In this document: positions 9,226 to 18,472 of the stretch, in pieces
Layout: every line of letters begins with the position of its first letter
Position numbering within the stretch: position 1 is the first letter of the stretch
From: Rhizobiaceae bacterium
GTDB lineage: Bacteria; Pseudomonadota; Alphaproteobacteria; Rhizobiales; Rhizobiaceae
Direction of reading: 5' to 3'
DNA: 64,000 bases
NCBI GenBank assembly: GCA_023953845.1
Contig: JAMLJC010000001.1
Coordinates: 4,040,501-4,104,500 of the forward strand
Position numbers and translations under genes: made by a program
The notes under the pieces: generated by a model
What the model saw: only the letters and a program-made list of their open reading frames with translations
What the model was told of the DNA's origin: nothing
Databases searched by the model: none

Positions 9226-9233
9226 CGTTCTCG

Positions 9234-10265
9234 TCAGGCCCTCAGCATTTCCGCGACGGTCGGCGCGAAATAGGTGAGGACGCCGTCGCAGCCGGCGCGC
9301 TTGAAGGCGAGCAGCGATTCCAGCATCGCCTTTTCGCCGTCGATCCAGCCATTTGCGGCGGCGGCCTTGATCATCGCGTATTCGCCCGACACCTGATAGG
9401 CGAAGGTCGGCATCGAGAATTCGTCCTTCAGCCGCCGGATGATGTCCAGATAGGGCATGCCGGGCTTCACCATCAGCATGTCCGCACCCTCGATCAGGTC
9501 CTGTTCCGCCTCGCGTACCGCCTCGTCGGAATTGGCGTGATCGATGTAGTAGGTCTTCTTGTCGCCCTTCAGCAGGCCGAGCGTGCCGATCGCCTCGCGA
9601 TAGGGACCATAGAAAGCCGACGCGAATTTGGTCGCGTAGGACATGATGGCGACTTCCTGGAAGCCGTTGGCGTCCAGCGCGTCGCGAATCGCGCCGATAC
9701 GGCCGTCCATCATGTCGGATGGCGCGATGATGTCGGCGCCGGCAGCCGCCTGAAGCACAGCGGCGGCGGCGATCTGATCCACCGTCTCGTCGTTGACGAT
9801 GACGCCACCGCGCAGGATGCCGTCGTGCCCATGGCTGGTGAAAGGATCGAGCGCCACATCGGTGATGACGCCGATATCGGGCACGGCATCCTTGATGGCG
9901 CGTGTCGCGCGATTGATGAGATTGTCCGCATCGAGGATGTGCGAACCGGTGACGTCCTTGCGCGCCGGATCGACAGCCGGGAAAGTGGCGATGGCCGGAA
10001 TGCCGAGCTTTGCGGCGCGTTCGGCTTCATTCACCGCACGATCGACGCTCAGCCGGTAGACATCGGGCATGGCGGCGACGGGTTCGCGGATGCCCGTGCC
10101 TTCGGCGAGGAAGATGGGCCAGATGAGATCGTCGACGCTGAGCCGATTCTCCTGGACCAGCCGGCGCGACCAGTCGGCCTTTCGCATGCGTCGGAGCCGG
10201 CGGCCGCCCGTGATCTCGTCGACGCTGCGCGCGCCTGCTGCTTTGGTCGGGCTGTGTCGGTTCAT
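9234..10265 (-). CDS. hemB: Delta-aminolevulinic acid dehydratase (porphobilinogen synthase)
   Basis: 343 aa. Condenses two 5-aminolevulinate molecules to porphobilinogen in tetrapyrrole synthesis, in the cytoplasm. Two active-site lysines are visible: SYATKFASAFYGP (K213) and MVKPGMPYLD (K267). The metal loop reads DVALDPFTSHGHDG with no cysteines, i.e. the Mg-dependent type rather than the Zn-cysteine type, as expected for rhizobia. The start at 10265 (MNRHSPTK) is chosen because GGAG lies 8 bases upstream; an in-frame ATG at 10322 lacks one and would give an atypical N-terminus. Confidence 0.96.
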   Translation of the reverse strand: MNRHSPTKAAGARSVDEITGGRRLRRMRKADWSRRLVQENRLSVDDLIWPIFLAEGTGIREPVAAMPDVYRLSVDRAVNEAERAAKLGIPAIATFPAVDPARKDVTGSHILDADNLINRATRAIKDAVPDIGVITDVALDPFTSHGHDGILRGGVIVNDETVDQIAAAAVLQAAAGADIIAPSDMMDGRIGAIRDALDANGFQEVAIMSYATKFASAFYGPYREAIGTLGLLKGDKKTYYIDHANSDEAVREAEQDLIEGADMLMVKPGMPYLDIIRRLKDEFSMPTFAYQVSGEYAMIKAAAANGWIDGEKAMLESLLAFKRAGCDGVLTYFAPTVAEMLRA

Positions 10266-10395
10266 GGCTTGATCTCCGCGGCGCTCCATATCACGTCGCG
10301 AACACGATCTCCAATGCGACACGCCGCATCAATCCGTGCAGCCATTGACGCCGTTGGATGACGCGCCTAGCACTCCGTTTCAAAAGGGAGCGAGC

Positions 10396-11436
10396 ATGGA
10401 TTTCGGTGGCGGTGACGAGATTCGTTTCGATCGCATCGGCAGGGCGGGTGTCGCCACGCTGACGCGTCCCAAGGCCCTGAATGCCTTGACGCACGGGATG
10501 GTCAAGGCGCTCGCGCGCGCCCTGACGGCCTGGGCGGAAGACGAATCGGTCGCGCTGGTCGTAGTCAGGGGCGAGGGCAGGGCGTTCTGCGCCGGCGGCG
10601 ACATACTGGACGTCTACCGCTCGCGGGAGGAAGGCCGGGAGGCTCACGGCTTCTTCGCCGACGAGTATCGCATGAACACGCAACTCGCAGCTTTTCCAAA
10701 ACCCTATGTCTCGTTGATAGACGGCATCGTCATGGGCGGCGGCGTGGGCATTTCCTGCCACGGCTCGCACCGCGTGATGACGGAAAACGCCGTGCTGGCC
10801 ATGCCTGAGGTCGGCATCGGCTTCTTTCCCGATGTCGGCGGCAGCTACCTGCTTTCGCGGACGCGCGGCAGCTACGGTATGTATCTCGCGTTGACCGGCG
10901 GGCGCATCCGAGCCGGAGATGCGGTATGGGCCGGGCTCGCGACGCATGCGATCGCCTCGAGCGACATTCCTTTGGCGTTTGACGCTCTTGCCCAAACCGG
11001 AGATGCCGACGGTGCTCTGAAACCCTTCCTGAAGACGCCGGATCGGCAGACGGACGAGGCCACGCTCCACGCCATCGCCCGGCATTTCGGCTACGAGACG
11101 CTCGAAGACATCGTCGCCAGCCTCACGGAAGCGAGAAGCGACGAATTCGCCAAGGCGACGCTGGCGACGATGGCGACGCGGTCGCCGACCAGCCTCAAGG
11201 TGACGTTCCGCCAGATCAAGGCGGGCGCCATGCTTTCCATGGAGGAATGCATGGAGATGGAATACCGCATCCTGCGGCGGATGCTGAAAGGGCATGATTT
11301 CTACGAAGGCATCCGGGCGATGCTGGTGGACAAGGGTTCGACGCCGCAGTGGCGGCCGTCTTCGCTGGACGCGGTGTCCGAGGCGGAGGTGGACGCCTAT
11401 TTCGCCCCGCTGCCGGACGGTGAGTTGTGGCCGTGA
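10396..11436 (+). CDS. 3-hydroxyisobutyryl-CoA hydrolase (crotonase fold)
   Basis: 346 aa. Enoyl-CoA hydratase/isomerase fold with oxyanion-hole segments AGGDILDVY and IVMGGGVGISCHGSHRVMTE, followed by MPEVGIGFFPDVGGSYLL, which is diagnostic for the HIBCH group. The enzyme releases 3-hydroxyisobutyrate in valine degradation. The start at 10396 has GGGAG upstream; an upstream in-frame ATG at 10336 is less likely. Its stop lies just inside the next coding region, so the small membrane protein downstream is translationally coupled. Confidence 0.9.
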   Translation: MDFGGGDEIRFDRIGRAGVATLTRPKALNALTHGMVKALARALTAWAEDESVALVVVRGEGRAFCAGGDILDVYRSREEGREAHGFFADEYRMNTQLAAFPKPYVSLIDGIVMGGGVGISCHGSHRVMTENAVLAMPEVGIGFFPDVGGSYLLSRTRGSYGMYLALTGGRIRAGDAVWAGLATHAIASSDIPLAFDALAQTGDADGALKPFLKTPDRQTDEATLHAIARHFGYETLEDIVASLTEARSDEFAKATLATMATRSPTSLKVTFRQIKAGAMLSMEECMEMEYRILRRMLKGHDFYEGIRAMLVDKGSTPQWRPSSLDAVSEAEVDAYFAPLPDGELWP

Positions 11437-11852
11437 CCGACTTCGCTGACCAGCGCAGTCCGCTTCGCGCCAGCTCGGCGCAGATTGCCTTCACCTGGTT
11501 TCAGCGTGTCATAGCGGGATACTGCCTGCTGTTCGGCGTTCTCTACTGGGTCCGGCTTGTCGGCTTCTATCCGGGCAGCCTGTGGCGGTTCGACCTGATG
11601 CCCGTGCACTGGCAACTCGCCTCGGTGGTGCTGGCGGTGCTGTTTCCGTTCGCCGCCATCGGCCTGTGGATGCTTTCCTCGTGGGGACCGGTCATCTGGT
11701 TCATATGCGCCGCGATGGAAATGACGATGTATCTCGGCTTTCCGGAACTGTACGGCTTCAGGCCCACCATCGGCCTGTCGCATCTGGGCGTGATCCTGCT
11801 CTACCTCGCTTTCCGCGCGGTGATTTACTTCCAAAGCCGGCATTCGCGTTAG
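11427..11852 (+). CDS. DUF6163-like small membrane protein
   Basis: 141 aa with four hydrophobic helices (about 25-45, 62-85, 90-108, 117-135). I recognise it as a conserved rhizobial membrane protein of unknown function. GTG starts at 11427 or 11433 are possible; the latter overlaps the TGA of the hydrolase gene. No catalytic motifs are visible. Confidence 0.72.
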   Translation: MAVTDFADQRSPLRASSAQIAFTWFQRVIAGYCLLFGVLYWVRLVGFYPGSLWRFDLMPVHWQLASVVLAVLFPFAAIGLWMLSSWGPVIWFICAAMEMTMYLGFPELYGFRPTIGLSHLGVILLYLAFRAVIYFQSRHSR

Positions 11853-11949
11853 CCCTTCATTAGGCCTGAATCTGATCTGCCTCGCGCAAACCTTTGTTAA
11901 GGCTGGCGTTTAAGTCGAATTTTATCGGTGTCGGCTACTGTCGCTTTCA

Positions 11950-11973
11950 AGGTGAGAAACAAAAACATCACCT
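11950..11973. promoter_or_regulatory. Inverted repeat upstream of ldtR, candidate operator
   Basis: Perfect AGGTGA...TCACCT inverted repeat (11950-11955 and 11968-11973, 12-bp spacer) 25 bp before the ldtR start. MarR proteins bind short palindromes and are often autoregulated, so this may be an LdtR site. No matching copy was found in front of ldtP by eye. Confidence 0.3.
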
Positions 11974-11998
11974 AGGCGACAAACGAGAGGCGAATATC

Positions 11999-12514
11999 AT
12001 GACCAACAACCGTTCGGCGGCCAAGCCCGCCGTCGTGGCGGACGAGCGCCGTGAGGCCATCCGCTCGCTTTATATGGAATCCCTGCAGCTGGTGGAGCGC
12101 CTGCACCGCCGTCTGCTTGACGTGATCAAGGACGAATTCGACCGCAACGGCCGCAGCGACATCAATGCGATCCAGGCGCTGCTGCTCTTCAATATCGGCA
12201 ACGCGGAACTGACCGCCGGCGAACTGCGCTCCCGCGGCTACTATCTCGGCTCCAACGTTTCCTACAATCTGAAGAAGCTGGTCGATCTCGGCTTCATCAA
12301 CCACCAGCGCTCGCGCATCGACCGTCGTTCTGTCCGTGTCAGCCTGACGCCGAAGGGAGCGGCGGTGGCCGAAGTGGTGGGCGGGCTCTACGAGCGCCAT
12401 ATCGGCTCGATCGAACAGGTGGGCGGCATCAATCAGGACGAGTTCAAGCAGATGAACCGCGCCCTGCAGCGTCTGGATCGTTTCTGGAACGACACGATCG
12501 CTTATCGCATGTAA
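11999..12514 (+). CDS. ldtR: MarR family regulator LdtR
   Basis: 171 aa from ATG 11999, which has GAGAGG upstream; an in-frame ATG at 11894 adds 35 atypical residues. Winged helix-turn-helix with LTAGELRSRGYYLGSNVSYN (recognition region) and the wing SRIDRRSVRVSLTPKG. In rhizobia and Liberibacter, LdtR controls the adjacent L,D-transpeptidase gene and stress and motility genes and responds to small ligands. Its position directly before ldtP supports the name. Confidence 0.9.
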   Translation: MTNNRSAAKPAVVADERREAIRSLYMESLQLVERLHRRLLDVIKDEFDRNGRSDINAIQALLLFNIGNAELTAGELRSRGYYLGSNVSYNLKKLVDLGFINHQRSRIDRRSVRVSLTPKGAAVAEVVGGLYERHIGSIEQVGGINQDEFKQMNRALQRLDRFWNDTIAYRM

Positions 12515-12540
12515 GCGAACACGCATTGCATGCATGACAA

Positions 12541-12572
12541 GGGCCGGTGCTTGCGCCGGCCCTGTGCTTTTG
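12541..12572 (+). terminator. Rho-independent terminator after ldtR
   Basis: 9-bp GC stem (12541-12549 with 12554-12562, one wobble, 4-nt loop) followed by TGTGCTTTT. It ends the ldtR transcript, so ldtP probably uses its own promoter. Confidence 0.8.
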
Positions 12573-12821
12573 GAGCAATAGCGACTGCTGTGCCGCCACG
12601 GATCACGGCATCTTGTCGCGACATGGCCACGCTGTCGCCATATTCGGGTGTGAGCGGGTTGAGGAGAGGGGCCGTGCGATTTCGCGGCGAACACCATGCA
12701 AAAGGCGGGACGACGACCGTCATGGTATGGGAAATGTTAACGTGCTGCCGCTAGCCTCCGGCGCGACGTCGGGCCGCGACCCGCAGGCAAAGCAGAATTC
12801 GGTGAAAAGTCAGGACGTTCG
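12573..12821. promoter_or_regulatory. Leader region of ldtP
   Basis: 249 bp without a supported gene between the ldtR terminator and ldtP. It should hold the ldtP promoter and any LdtR site. I see no convincing -35/-10 pair or long palindrome; a GTTAAC-containing AT patch lies at about 12734-12741. Confidence 0.35.
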
Positions 12822-14075
12822 ATGAAAATCAGCCGCCGCAACCTACTCGCCAGTGCAGGGGCCCTGGCCGCCACGACCATTTCCGGCGGCGCCATAGCCC
12901 AGGACGTGATCGGCGACCTTCTGAGCGCGCCGAAGCGCGGCGCGTGGAACGATCAGTTCGATGCGCGCGCCAGCGAGGGCGGCAAGGTTCAGTCGACGCT
13001 TCCGATCTTCAGCCCGCATACGGTCGCCTATCTGGAACAAGCGATCGCGCAGTATCAGAACATCGTGGCGAATGGCGGCTGGCCGACGGTTCCGATGGTC
13101 AACAAGCTCAAGCTCGGCATGTCCGATCCGGCGGTCTCCGAGCTTCGCAAGCGGCTGGTGATCTCGGGCGACCTGTCTAGGACCGCCGGCATCTCCAATT
13201 CCTTCGACACCTATGTCGACGCCGCGGTGAAGCGCTTCCAGGCCCGTCACGGGCTGCCGGCTGACGGCGTGCTCGGCAAATATACTTATGCGGCACTGAA
13301 CGTTTCGGCTCCCGTCCGGCTCGGCCAGCTGGAAACGAACCTCGTGCGCCTGCGCTCGATGTCGGGCTTCCTCGGCGACCGTTATGTCATGGTCAACATC
13401 CCGGCCGCGCAGATCGAGGCCGTCGAGGGCGACCGCGTCGTGCTGCGGCATACCGCCATCGTCGGCAAGATCGACCGCCAGACGCCGATTCTCAATTCCA
13501 AGATCAACGAAGTCATCGTCAATCCATACTGGAACGCGCCGGAATCGATCGTCCGCAAGGACATCATCCCGCTGATGCGCAAGAACCCGCAATATCTCGC
13601 CGAGAACAACATCCGCATTCTCGGGCCGGACGGTAGCGAGATCGATCCCACGACGATCGACTGGAACACCGAGGACGCGGCGAAATTCCGCTTCCGGCAG
13701 GACCCCGGCAAGATCAACGCCATGGCGTCGGTGAAGATCAACTTCCCGAACCCGCACGCGACCTACATGCACGACACGCCGCAGCAGAGCCTGTTCGACA
13801 AGCTGATGCGCTTCGATTCCTCTGGCTGCGTGCGCGTCCAGAACGTCCGGGACCTCGTGACGTGGCTGATGAAGAACACGCCGGGCTGGGACCGTCAGCG
13901 CTTCGAGGCGACGATCAAGAGCGGCGAGAACACGCCGGTGGCGATCGCCGATCCGGTGCCGGTCTATTTTACCTATATTTCCGCCTGGTCGACGGGCGAC
14001 GGCGTCGTGCATTTCCGCGACGACATCTACGGCCGCGACGGCGTGGACGAGCTGAAGATCAGTTCCGCGCTCTGA
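12822..14075 (+). CDS. ldtP: L,D-transpeptidase (YkuD domain) LdtP
   Basis: 417 aa exported peptidoglycan cross-linking enzyme. Order: Tat-like signal (SRRNLLASAGALAATT, cleavage near IAQ), linker, PG_binding_1 domain at about 95-165 (VKRFQARHGLPADGVLGKYT), YkuD catalytic domain at about 185-345 with the motif H317 (MHDTP) and C336 (SSGCVRV). L,D-transpeptidases form 3-3 cross-links or attach proteins to meso-diaminopimelate in the periplasm. Neighbouring LdtR is its known type of regulator. Confidence 0.93.
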   Translation: MKISRRNLLASAGALAATTISGGAIAQDVIGDLLSAPKRGAWNDQFDARASEGGKVQSTLPIFSPHTVAYLEQAIAQYQNIVANGGWPTVPMVNKLKLGMSDPAVSELRKRLVISGDLSRTAGISNSFDTYVDAAVKRFQARHGLPADGVLGKYTYAALNVSAPVRLGQLETNLVRLRSMSGFLGDRYVMVNIPAAQIEAVEGDRVVLRHTAIVGKIDRQTPILNSKINEVIVNPYWNAPESIVRKDIIPLMRKNPQYLAENNIRILGPDGSEIDPTTIDWNTEDAAKFRFRQDPGKINAMASVKINFPNPHATYMHDTPQQSLFDKLMRFDSSGCVRVQNVRDLVTWLMKNTPGWDRQRFEATIKSGENTPVAIADPVPVYFTYISAWSTGDGVVHFRDDIYGRDGVDELKISSAL

Positions 14076-14103
14076 GCGCGTATCCCCGGCAAGCGAATGA
14101 GAC

Positions 14104-14126
14104 GGCCGCCTTCGGGCGGTCTTTTC
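14104..14126 (+). terminator. Terminator after ldtP
   Basis: Short CCGCC-TTCG-GGCGG tetraloop hairpin (14106-14119) followed by TCTTTTC, 30 bp after the ldtP stop. Confidence 0.65.
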
Positions 14127-14264
14127 ATTGCCGGCCGCCGCGCCTTTCGTGGTGGCGCAAAAGGGCGATCATATTTCGCGGTGCGAAGCGTGACGGCGGC
14201 GCGGCGAGTGTGTTAATGGCGCCGCAATCCGACGCTCCATCAATATTGCCCAGAGGTTTTGGAT

Positions 14265-15572
14265 ATGGCCCTTGCTGCTGCCAGCACGAACGACAGCTTT
14301 TTCACCGCGCCGCTCAGCGAGGTCGACCCGGAGATTTTCGGCGCCATCCGCAGCGAACTCGGTCGCCAGCGGCACGAGATCGAGCTGATCGCATCGGAGA
14401 ATATCGTCAGCCGCGCCGTGCTGGAGGCGCAGGGCTCGATCATGACCAACAAATATGCCGAGGGCTATCCCGGCAAGCGCTATTATGGCGGCTGCCAGTA
14501 TGTCGATATCGCCGAGGAACTGGCGATCGAGCGGGCCAAGAAGCTGTTCGACTGCAAATTCGCCAACGTCCAGCCCAACTCCGGCAGCCAGATGAACCAG
14601 GCCGTGTTCCTGGCGCTGCTTCAGCCGGGCGACACCTTCATGGGCCTCGACCTGAATTCGGGCGGCCACCTGACGCATGGCTCGCCGGTCAACATGAGCG
14701 GCAAGTGGTTCAAGGTCGTGTCCTACGGCGTCCGCAAAGACGACCATCTGCTCGACATGGACGAGATCGCGAAGCTCGCCGAGCAGCACAGGCCGAAGCT
14801 GATCCTCGCCGGCGGCACCGCCTATTCGCGCATCTGGGACTGGAAGCGTTTCCGCGAGATCGCGGATTCGATCGGCGCATATCTCATGGTCGACATGGCG
14901 CATATCGCCGGTCTCGTGGCGGGCGGCCAGCATCCGTCGCCGCTGCCGCACGCTCATGTCGTCACCACGACGACGCACAAGTCGCTGCGCGGCCCGCGTG
15001 GCGGCATGATCCTCACCAATGAGGAGGACATCGCCAAGAAGATCAATTCGGCCGTGTTTCCGGGCCTGCAGGGCGGACCCCTGATGCATGTCATCGCGGC
15101 GAAGGCCGTCGCCTTCGGCGAGGCGCTGCAGCCGTCCTTCAGGGATTATGCGAAAAACATCGTGACCAACGCCAAGGCGCTGGCCGAAAGCCTGAAGGAA
15201 ACAGGCCTCGACATCGTATCGGGCGGCACGGACAACCACCTGATGCTGGTGGACCTGCGCCCGAAGAACGCCACCGGCAAACGTGCAGAGGCCGCGCTTG
15301 GCCGCGCCAACATCACCTGCAACAAGAACGGCATTCCCTTCGATCCCGAAAAGCCCTTCGTCACCTCGGGCGTGCGGCTTGGCACGCCGGCCGGCACGAC
15401 GCGCGGCTTCGGCGTTGCGGAATTCCGCGAGATCGGCAAGCTGATCGCCGAAGTGCTGGACGGTCTCAAGGCCGCCAACTCCGACGAGGGCAATGCTTCG
15501 GTCGAGGCTGCCGTGAAGACGAAAGTCGAGGCGTTGACCGTGCGCTTCCCGCTCTACGGCTACCTCGGCTGA
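14265..15572 (+). CDS. glyA: Serine hydroxymethyltransferase
   Basis: 435 aa PLP enzyme converting serine and tetrahydrofolate to glycine and 5,10-methylene-THF in the cytoplasm. The PLP lysine is K239 in TTTHKSLRGPRGG, and the N-terminal IELIASENIVS and YAEGYPGKRYYGG segments are diagnostic. ATG 14265 is preferred over a TTG two codons upstream; AGAGG lies 9 bases before it. First gene of a run with nrdR and the rib genes on the same strand. Confidence 0.97.
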   Translation: MALAAASTNDSFFTAPLSEVDPEIFGAIRSELGRQRHEIELIASENIVSRAVLEAQGSIMTNKYAEGYPGKRYYGGCQYVDIAEELAIERAKKLFDCKFANVQPNSGSQMNQAVFLALLQPGDTFMGLDLNSGGHLTHGSPVNMSGKWFKVVSYGVRKDDHLLDMDEIAKLAEQHRPKLILAGGTAYSRIWDWKRFREIADSIGAYLMVDMAHIAGLVAGGQHPSPLPHAHVVTTTTHKSLRGPRGGMILTNEEDIAKKINSAVFPGLQGGPLMHVIAAKAVAFGEALQPSFRDYAKNIVTNAKALAESLKETGLDIVSGGTDNHLMLVDLRPKNATGKRAEAALGRANITCNKNGIPFDPEKPFVTSGVRLGTPAGTTRGFGVAEFREIGKLIAEVLDGLKAANSDEGNASVEAAVKTKVEALTVRFPLYGYLG

Positions 15573-15650
15573 TCGCTGCGGCCCGAACACTCTTGCATCG
15601 GTAGCTGTCTGCCTCCACTTCTGGGGCAGATCGCTCGCCAGAAGGTTCCC

Positions 15651-16121
15651 ATGCGCTGTCCCTACTGCCAGTCCGAAGACACACAGGTGAAGGATTCGCG
15701 CCCTGCCGAAGACGGGGCGGCGATCCGGCGCAGGCGGGTGTGTCCCGTATGCGCGGGACGCTTCACCACTTTCGAGCGGGTCCAGCTTCGCGATCTGGTC
15801 GTCGTCAAGAAATCAGGCCGCAAGGTGCCGTTCGATCGGGACAAGCTGGCGCGCTCGGTGGAGATCGCGGTGCGCAAGCGCAACGTCGACCCGGAACGTA
15901 TCGAACGGGCGGTGACCGGCATCGTGCGTCAGCTTGAAAGCTCCGGCGAGACCGAAATTCCGACAGAGGAGATCGGCAAGCTGGTCATGGAGGCGCTGAA
16001 GTCGCTCGACGACGTGGCCTATGTCCGCTTCGCCTCGGTCTACCGGAATTTTCGCGAGGCCAAGGATTTCCAGGAAGTTCTGGGCGAATTGAAGGGCGAC
16101 GGGACGACGCCTGAGCAATGA
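15651..16121 (+). CDS. nrdR: Transcriptional repressor NrdR
   Basis: 156 aa. Zn-ribbon with CPYC and CPVC at the N-terminus (about 3-34) followed by an ATP-cone (VVKKSGRKVPFDRDKLARSV onward). NrdR senses ATP/dATP and represses ribonucleotide reductase genes through NrdR boxes. The glyA-nrdR-rib order is widely conserved in alphaproteobacteria. The stop overlaps the ribD start (ATGA). Confidence 0.97.
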   Translation: MRCPYCQSEDTQVKDSRPAEDGAAIRRRRVCPVCAGRFTTFERVQLRDLVVVKKSGRKVPFDRDKLARSVEIAVRKRNVDPERIERAVTGIVRQLESSGETEIPTEEIGKLVMEALKSLDDVAYVRFASVYRNFREAKDFQEVLGELKGDGTTPEQ

Positions 16122-17245
16122 TGGCCGCGCCTGCCACGCTCGATCCGGATGCGGATCGCCGTTACATGGCGGAAGCCATCGCGCTTTCGCTGAAACATCG
16201 CGGGCTGACTGCGGAGAATCCGTCGGTCGGGGCCGTCATCGTCCAGACCGGATCTGACGGCGACGGGATCGTCGGGCGCGGCGTCACCGCAATCGGCGGC
16301 CGGCCCCATGCCGAGTTGCAGGCGCTCGCCGAGGCTGGAGCGCTGGCGAAAGGTGCAACGGTCTACGCCACGCTCGAACCCTGTTCGCATATCGGCCGCG
16401 CGCCGCCCTGCGCGGATGCGCTGGTGTCTGCCGGTGTTGCGCGTGTGGTGATCGCCACGCTCGACCCCGACATCCGCGTTGCCGGGCGCGGGGTGTCGAT
16501 CCTCGAAAGGGCTGGCGTCGCGGTGACAACAGGCTGCATGGAAGCCGAGGCACGGCGCGCCATGGCCGGCTTCCTGTCGCTAAAGGGCAGGGGGCGACCT
16601 TATGTGACGCTCAAGCTGGCCGTCTCGCAAGACGGGATGATCGGCAGGAAAGGCGCGGGACAGGTTGCCATCACGGGTCCCGACGCTCGCCACGAAGTGC
16701 AGTTGATGCGGTTGGAACATGAGGCCGTGCTCGTTGGCGTCAGCACGGTGATCGAGGACGATCCGCTGCTGACCGTGCGCCTGCCGGGACTGGAACAGCG
16801 CACGCCGACGCGCGTGATCGTCGACCCGTTCGGGCGGACGCCGCCTTCCGCAAGGCTGCTCGACAGCGCCGCAAGGCACCCCGTGCTGATTCTGGTCAGT
16901 GAAAAGGCGGCGTCGAGACAGACCGTGCTGCTGAAGGATCGTGGCGCCATGGTGCGACCGATCGCTTCGGACTATCGCGGCCGCTTCCATCCGCAGGAAA
17001 TCCTGCGCGTGCTCGGCATCCTCGGCCTGAAAAGCGTCTTCGTCGAAGGCGGCGCGGAAACGGCGCGGCGTTTTCTGGAAGCGGGTCTTGTCGACCGGAT
17101 CAGGCTGTTCACAAGCGATGTCGTCGTCGGGGAAGGGGGGATCGTCTCGCCGCTGAGCGAAGCGAACATCCCGGAAGGATTCACGCTGCTCGACATGCGC
17201 CGGTTCGGCGGCGACCGGCTTGTCGACTACGAAAGGCCATTCTGA
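16118..17245 (+). CDS. ribD: Bifunctional riboflavin deaminase/reductase RibD
   Basis: 375 aa. N-terminal cytidine-deaminase-like zinc domain (HAELQAL, then PCSHIGRAPPCADAL) and C-terminal NADPH-dependent reductase domain (about 150-370, LKLAVSQDGMIGRKG and FVEGGAETA). It carries out the second and third steps of riboflavin synthesis from GTP. Translationally coupled to nrdR at its 5' end and to ribE at its 3' end (stop and start share base 17245). Confidence 0.96.
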   Translation: MMAAPATLDPDADRRYMAEAIALSLKHRGLTAENPSVGAVIVQTGSDGDGIVGRGVTAIGGRPHAELQALAEAGALAKGATVYATLEPCSHIGRAPPCADALVSAGVARVVIATLDPDIRVAGRGVSILERAGVAVTTGCMEAEARRAMAGFLSLKGRGRPYVTLKLAVSQDGMIGRKGAGQVAITGPDARHEVQLMRLEHEAVLVGVSTVIEDDPLLTVRLPGLEQRTPTRVIVDPFGRTPPSARLLDSAARHPVLILVSEKAASRQTVLLKDRGAMVRPIASDYRGRFHPQEILRVLGILGLKSVFVEGGAETARRFLEAGLVDRIRLFTSDVVVGEGGIVSPLSEANIPEGFTLLDMRRFGGDRLVDYERPF

Positions 17246-17862
17246 TGTTCACCGGCATCGTCACCGACATCGGCGTCGTGGCGTGTGTCACGCCGCTCGA
17301 CAAGGGCGTGAAACTGAGGATTAAAACCGTGTACGACCCCGCTGCCATCGAGATCGGGGCGTCGATTTCGTGTTCAGGCGTCTGTCTCACAGTGGTGGCG
17401 CTTCCGGAAAGCGGCGTCAATGAGCGCTGGTTCGAGGTGGAGGCGTGGGAGGAGGCGTTGCGGTTGACAACCGCGTCCGGCTGGCAGTCCGGTACGCGCA
17501 TCAATCTGGAGCGGGCGCTGAAGATCGGCGACGAGCTTGGCGGGCACATCGTATCCGGCCATGTCGACGGCATGGCCGAGATCGTCACGCGTCAGGAGGA
17601 GGGCGAAGCTGTGCGCTTCACTTTGGAAGCGCCTGCCCATCTCGCGCGGTTCATCGCGCCGAAGGGCTCCGTGGCGCTTGACGGCACATCGCTCACCGTC
17701 AACAAGGTCGAACGCACGCGCTTCGACGTTCTCCTGATCCATCACTCACTGACGGTGACGACATGGGGAGAGCGGAACGTCAGCGATCGCGTGAACCTCG
17801 AGGTGGACACGATGGCGCGTTATGCCGCACGCCTCGCGGAAGCCGCGAGCGAGGGGCTGTAG
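17245..17862 (+). CDS. ribE: Riboflavin synthase alpha subunit
   Basis: 205 aa with two lumazine-binding barrels: the first opens with MFTGIVTDIGVV, the second with GHIVSGHVDGMAEIV. It dismutates two 6,7-dimethyl-8-ribityllumazine molecules to riboflavin. Length is normal for the alpha subunit. Coupled to ribD. Confidence 0.96.
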   Translation: MFTGIVTDIGVVACVTPLDKGVKLRIKTVYDPAAIEIGASISCSGVCLTVVALPESGVNERWFEVEAWEEALRLTTASGWQSGTRINLERALKIGDELGGHIVSGHVDGMAEIVTRQEEGEAVRFTLEAPAHLARFIAPKGSVALDGTSLTVNKVERTRFDVLLIHHSLTVTTWGERNVSDRVNLEVDTMARYAARLAEAASEGL

Positions 17863-17985
17863 CGGCCCGGTTGCGAGGTTTGCCGGGGCCTTGCGATTGC
17901 ATGGCAGGGCTGCGCGAATACATCCACGACCCGCTTGCGGTAAGGATCGCTTCGGCCTAAGTCACCGGCTCATCCGGAGACCGAC

Positions 17986-18471
17986 ATGGCAGGCATATCC
18001 CAACACGGCAAGGCATTCATCCGCCCTGAAAAGGCGCATGTGCTTATTGTCGAGGCGCGCTACCACGACGATCTCGCCGACGCGCTGCTGGAGGGCGCGA
18101 CGGGCGCCCTCGACGAAGCGGGCGTGACCTACGATATCGTGACCGTGCCGGGAGCGCTGGAGATTCCTGCTGTCATCTCTTTCGCTCTGGATGGCGCCGA
18201 GAATGACGGCACGCAATACGACGGATACGTCGCGCTTGGTGTGGTGATCCGTGGCGATACCTATCATTTCGACGTCGTCTCGAACGAATCGAACCGGGCG
18301 CTGATGGACCTCGCAGTTCAGGAGTCGCTGGCCATCGGCAACGGCATCCTCACCACCGAAAACGAGGCGCAGGCCTGGGCGCGCGCGAAGAAGTCGGAAG
18401 GCGACAAGGGCGGCTTTGCCGCACGCGCCGCACTCACCATGATCGCGTTGCGCGAACGTTTCGGAGCCTGA
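17986..18471 (+). CDS. ribH: 6,7-dimethyl-8-ribityllumazine synthase
   Basis: 161 aa. The motifs VPGALEIPA and LGVVIRGDTYHFDVVSNES (with the catalytic His) define lumazine synthase, which supplies the substrate of RibE. A 123-bp gap separates it from ribE; no FMN riboswitch is recognisable there. nusB starts 1 bp after the stop. Confidence 0.96.
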   Translation: MAGISQHGKAFIRPEKAHVLIVEARYHDDLADALLEGATGALDEAGVTYDIVTVPGALEIPAVISFALDGAENDGTQYDGYVALGVVIRGDTYHFDVVSNESNRALMDLAVQESLAIGNGILTTENEAQAWARAKKSEGDKGGFAARAALTMIALRERFGA

Positions 18472-18472
18472 C

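Noticed and set aside
14169..15590. 473-codon open frame antisense to glyA
   Set aside because: Fully overlaps the unambiguous glyA gene and shows no domain.
16118..18471. FMN riboswitch near the rib genes
   Set aside because: The gaps before ribD, ribE and ribH are too short or lack the conserved RFN helices.
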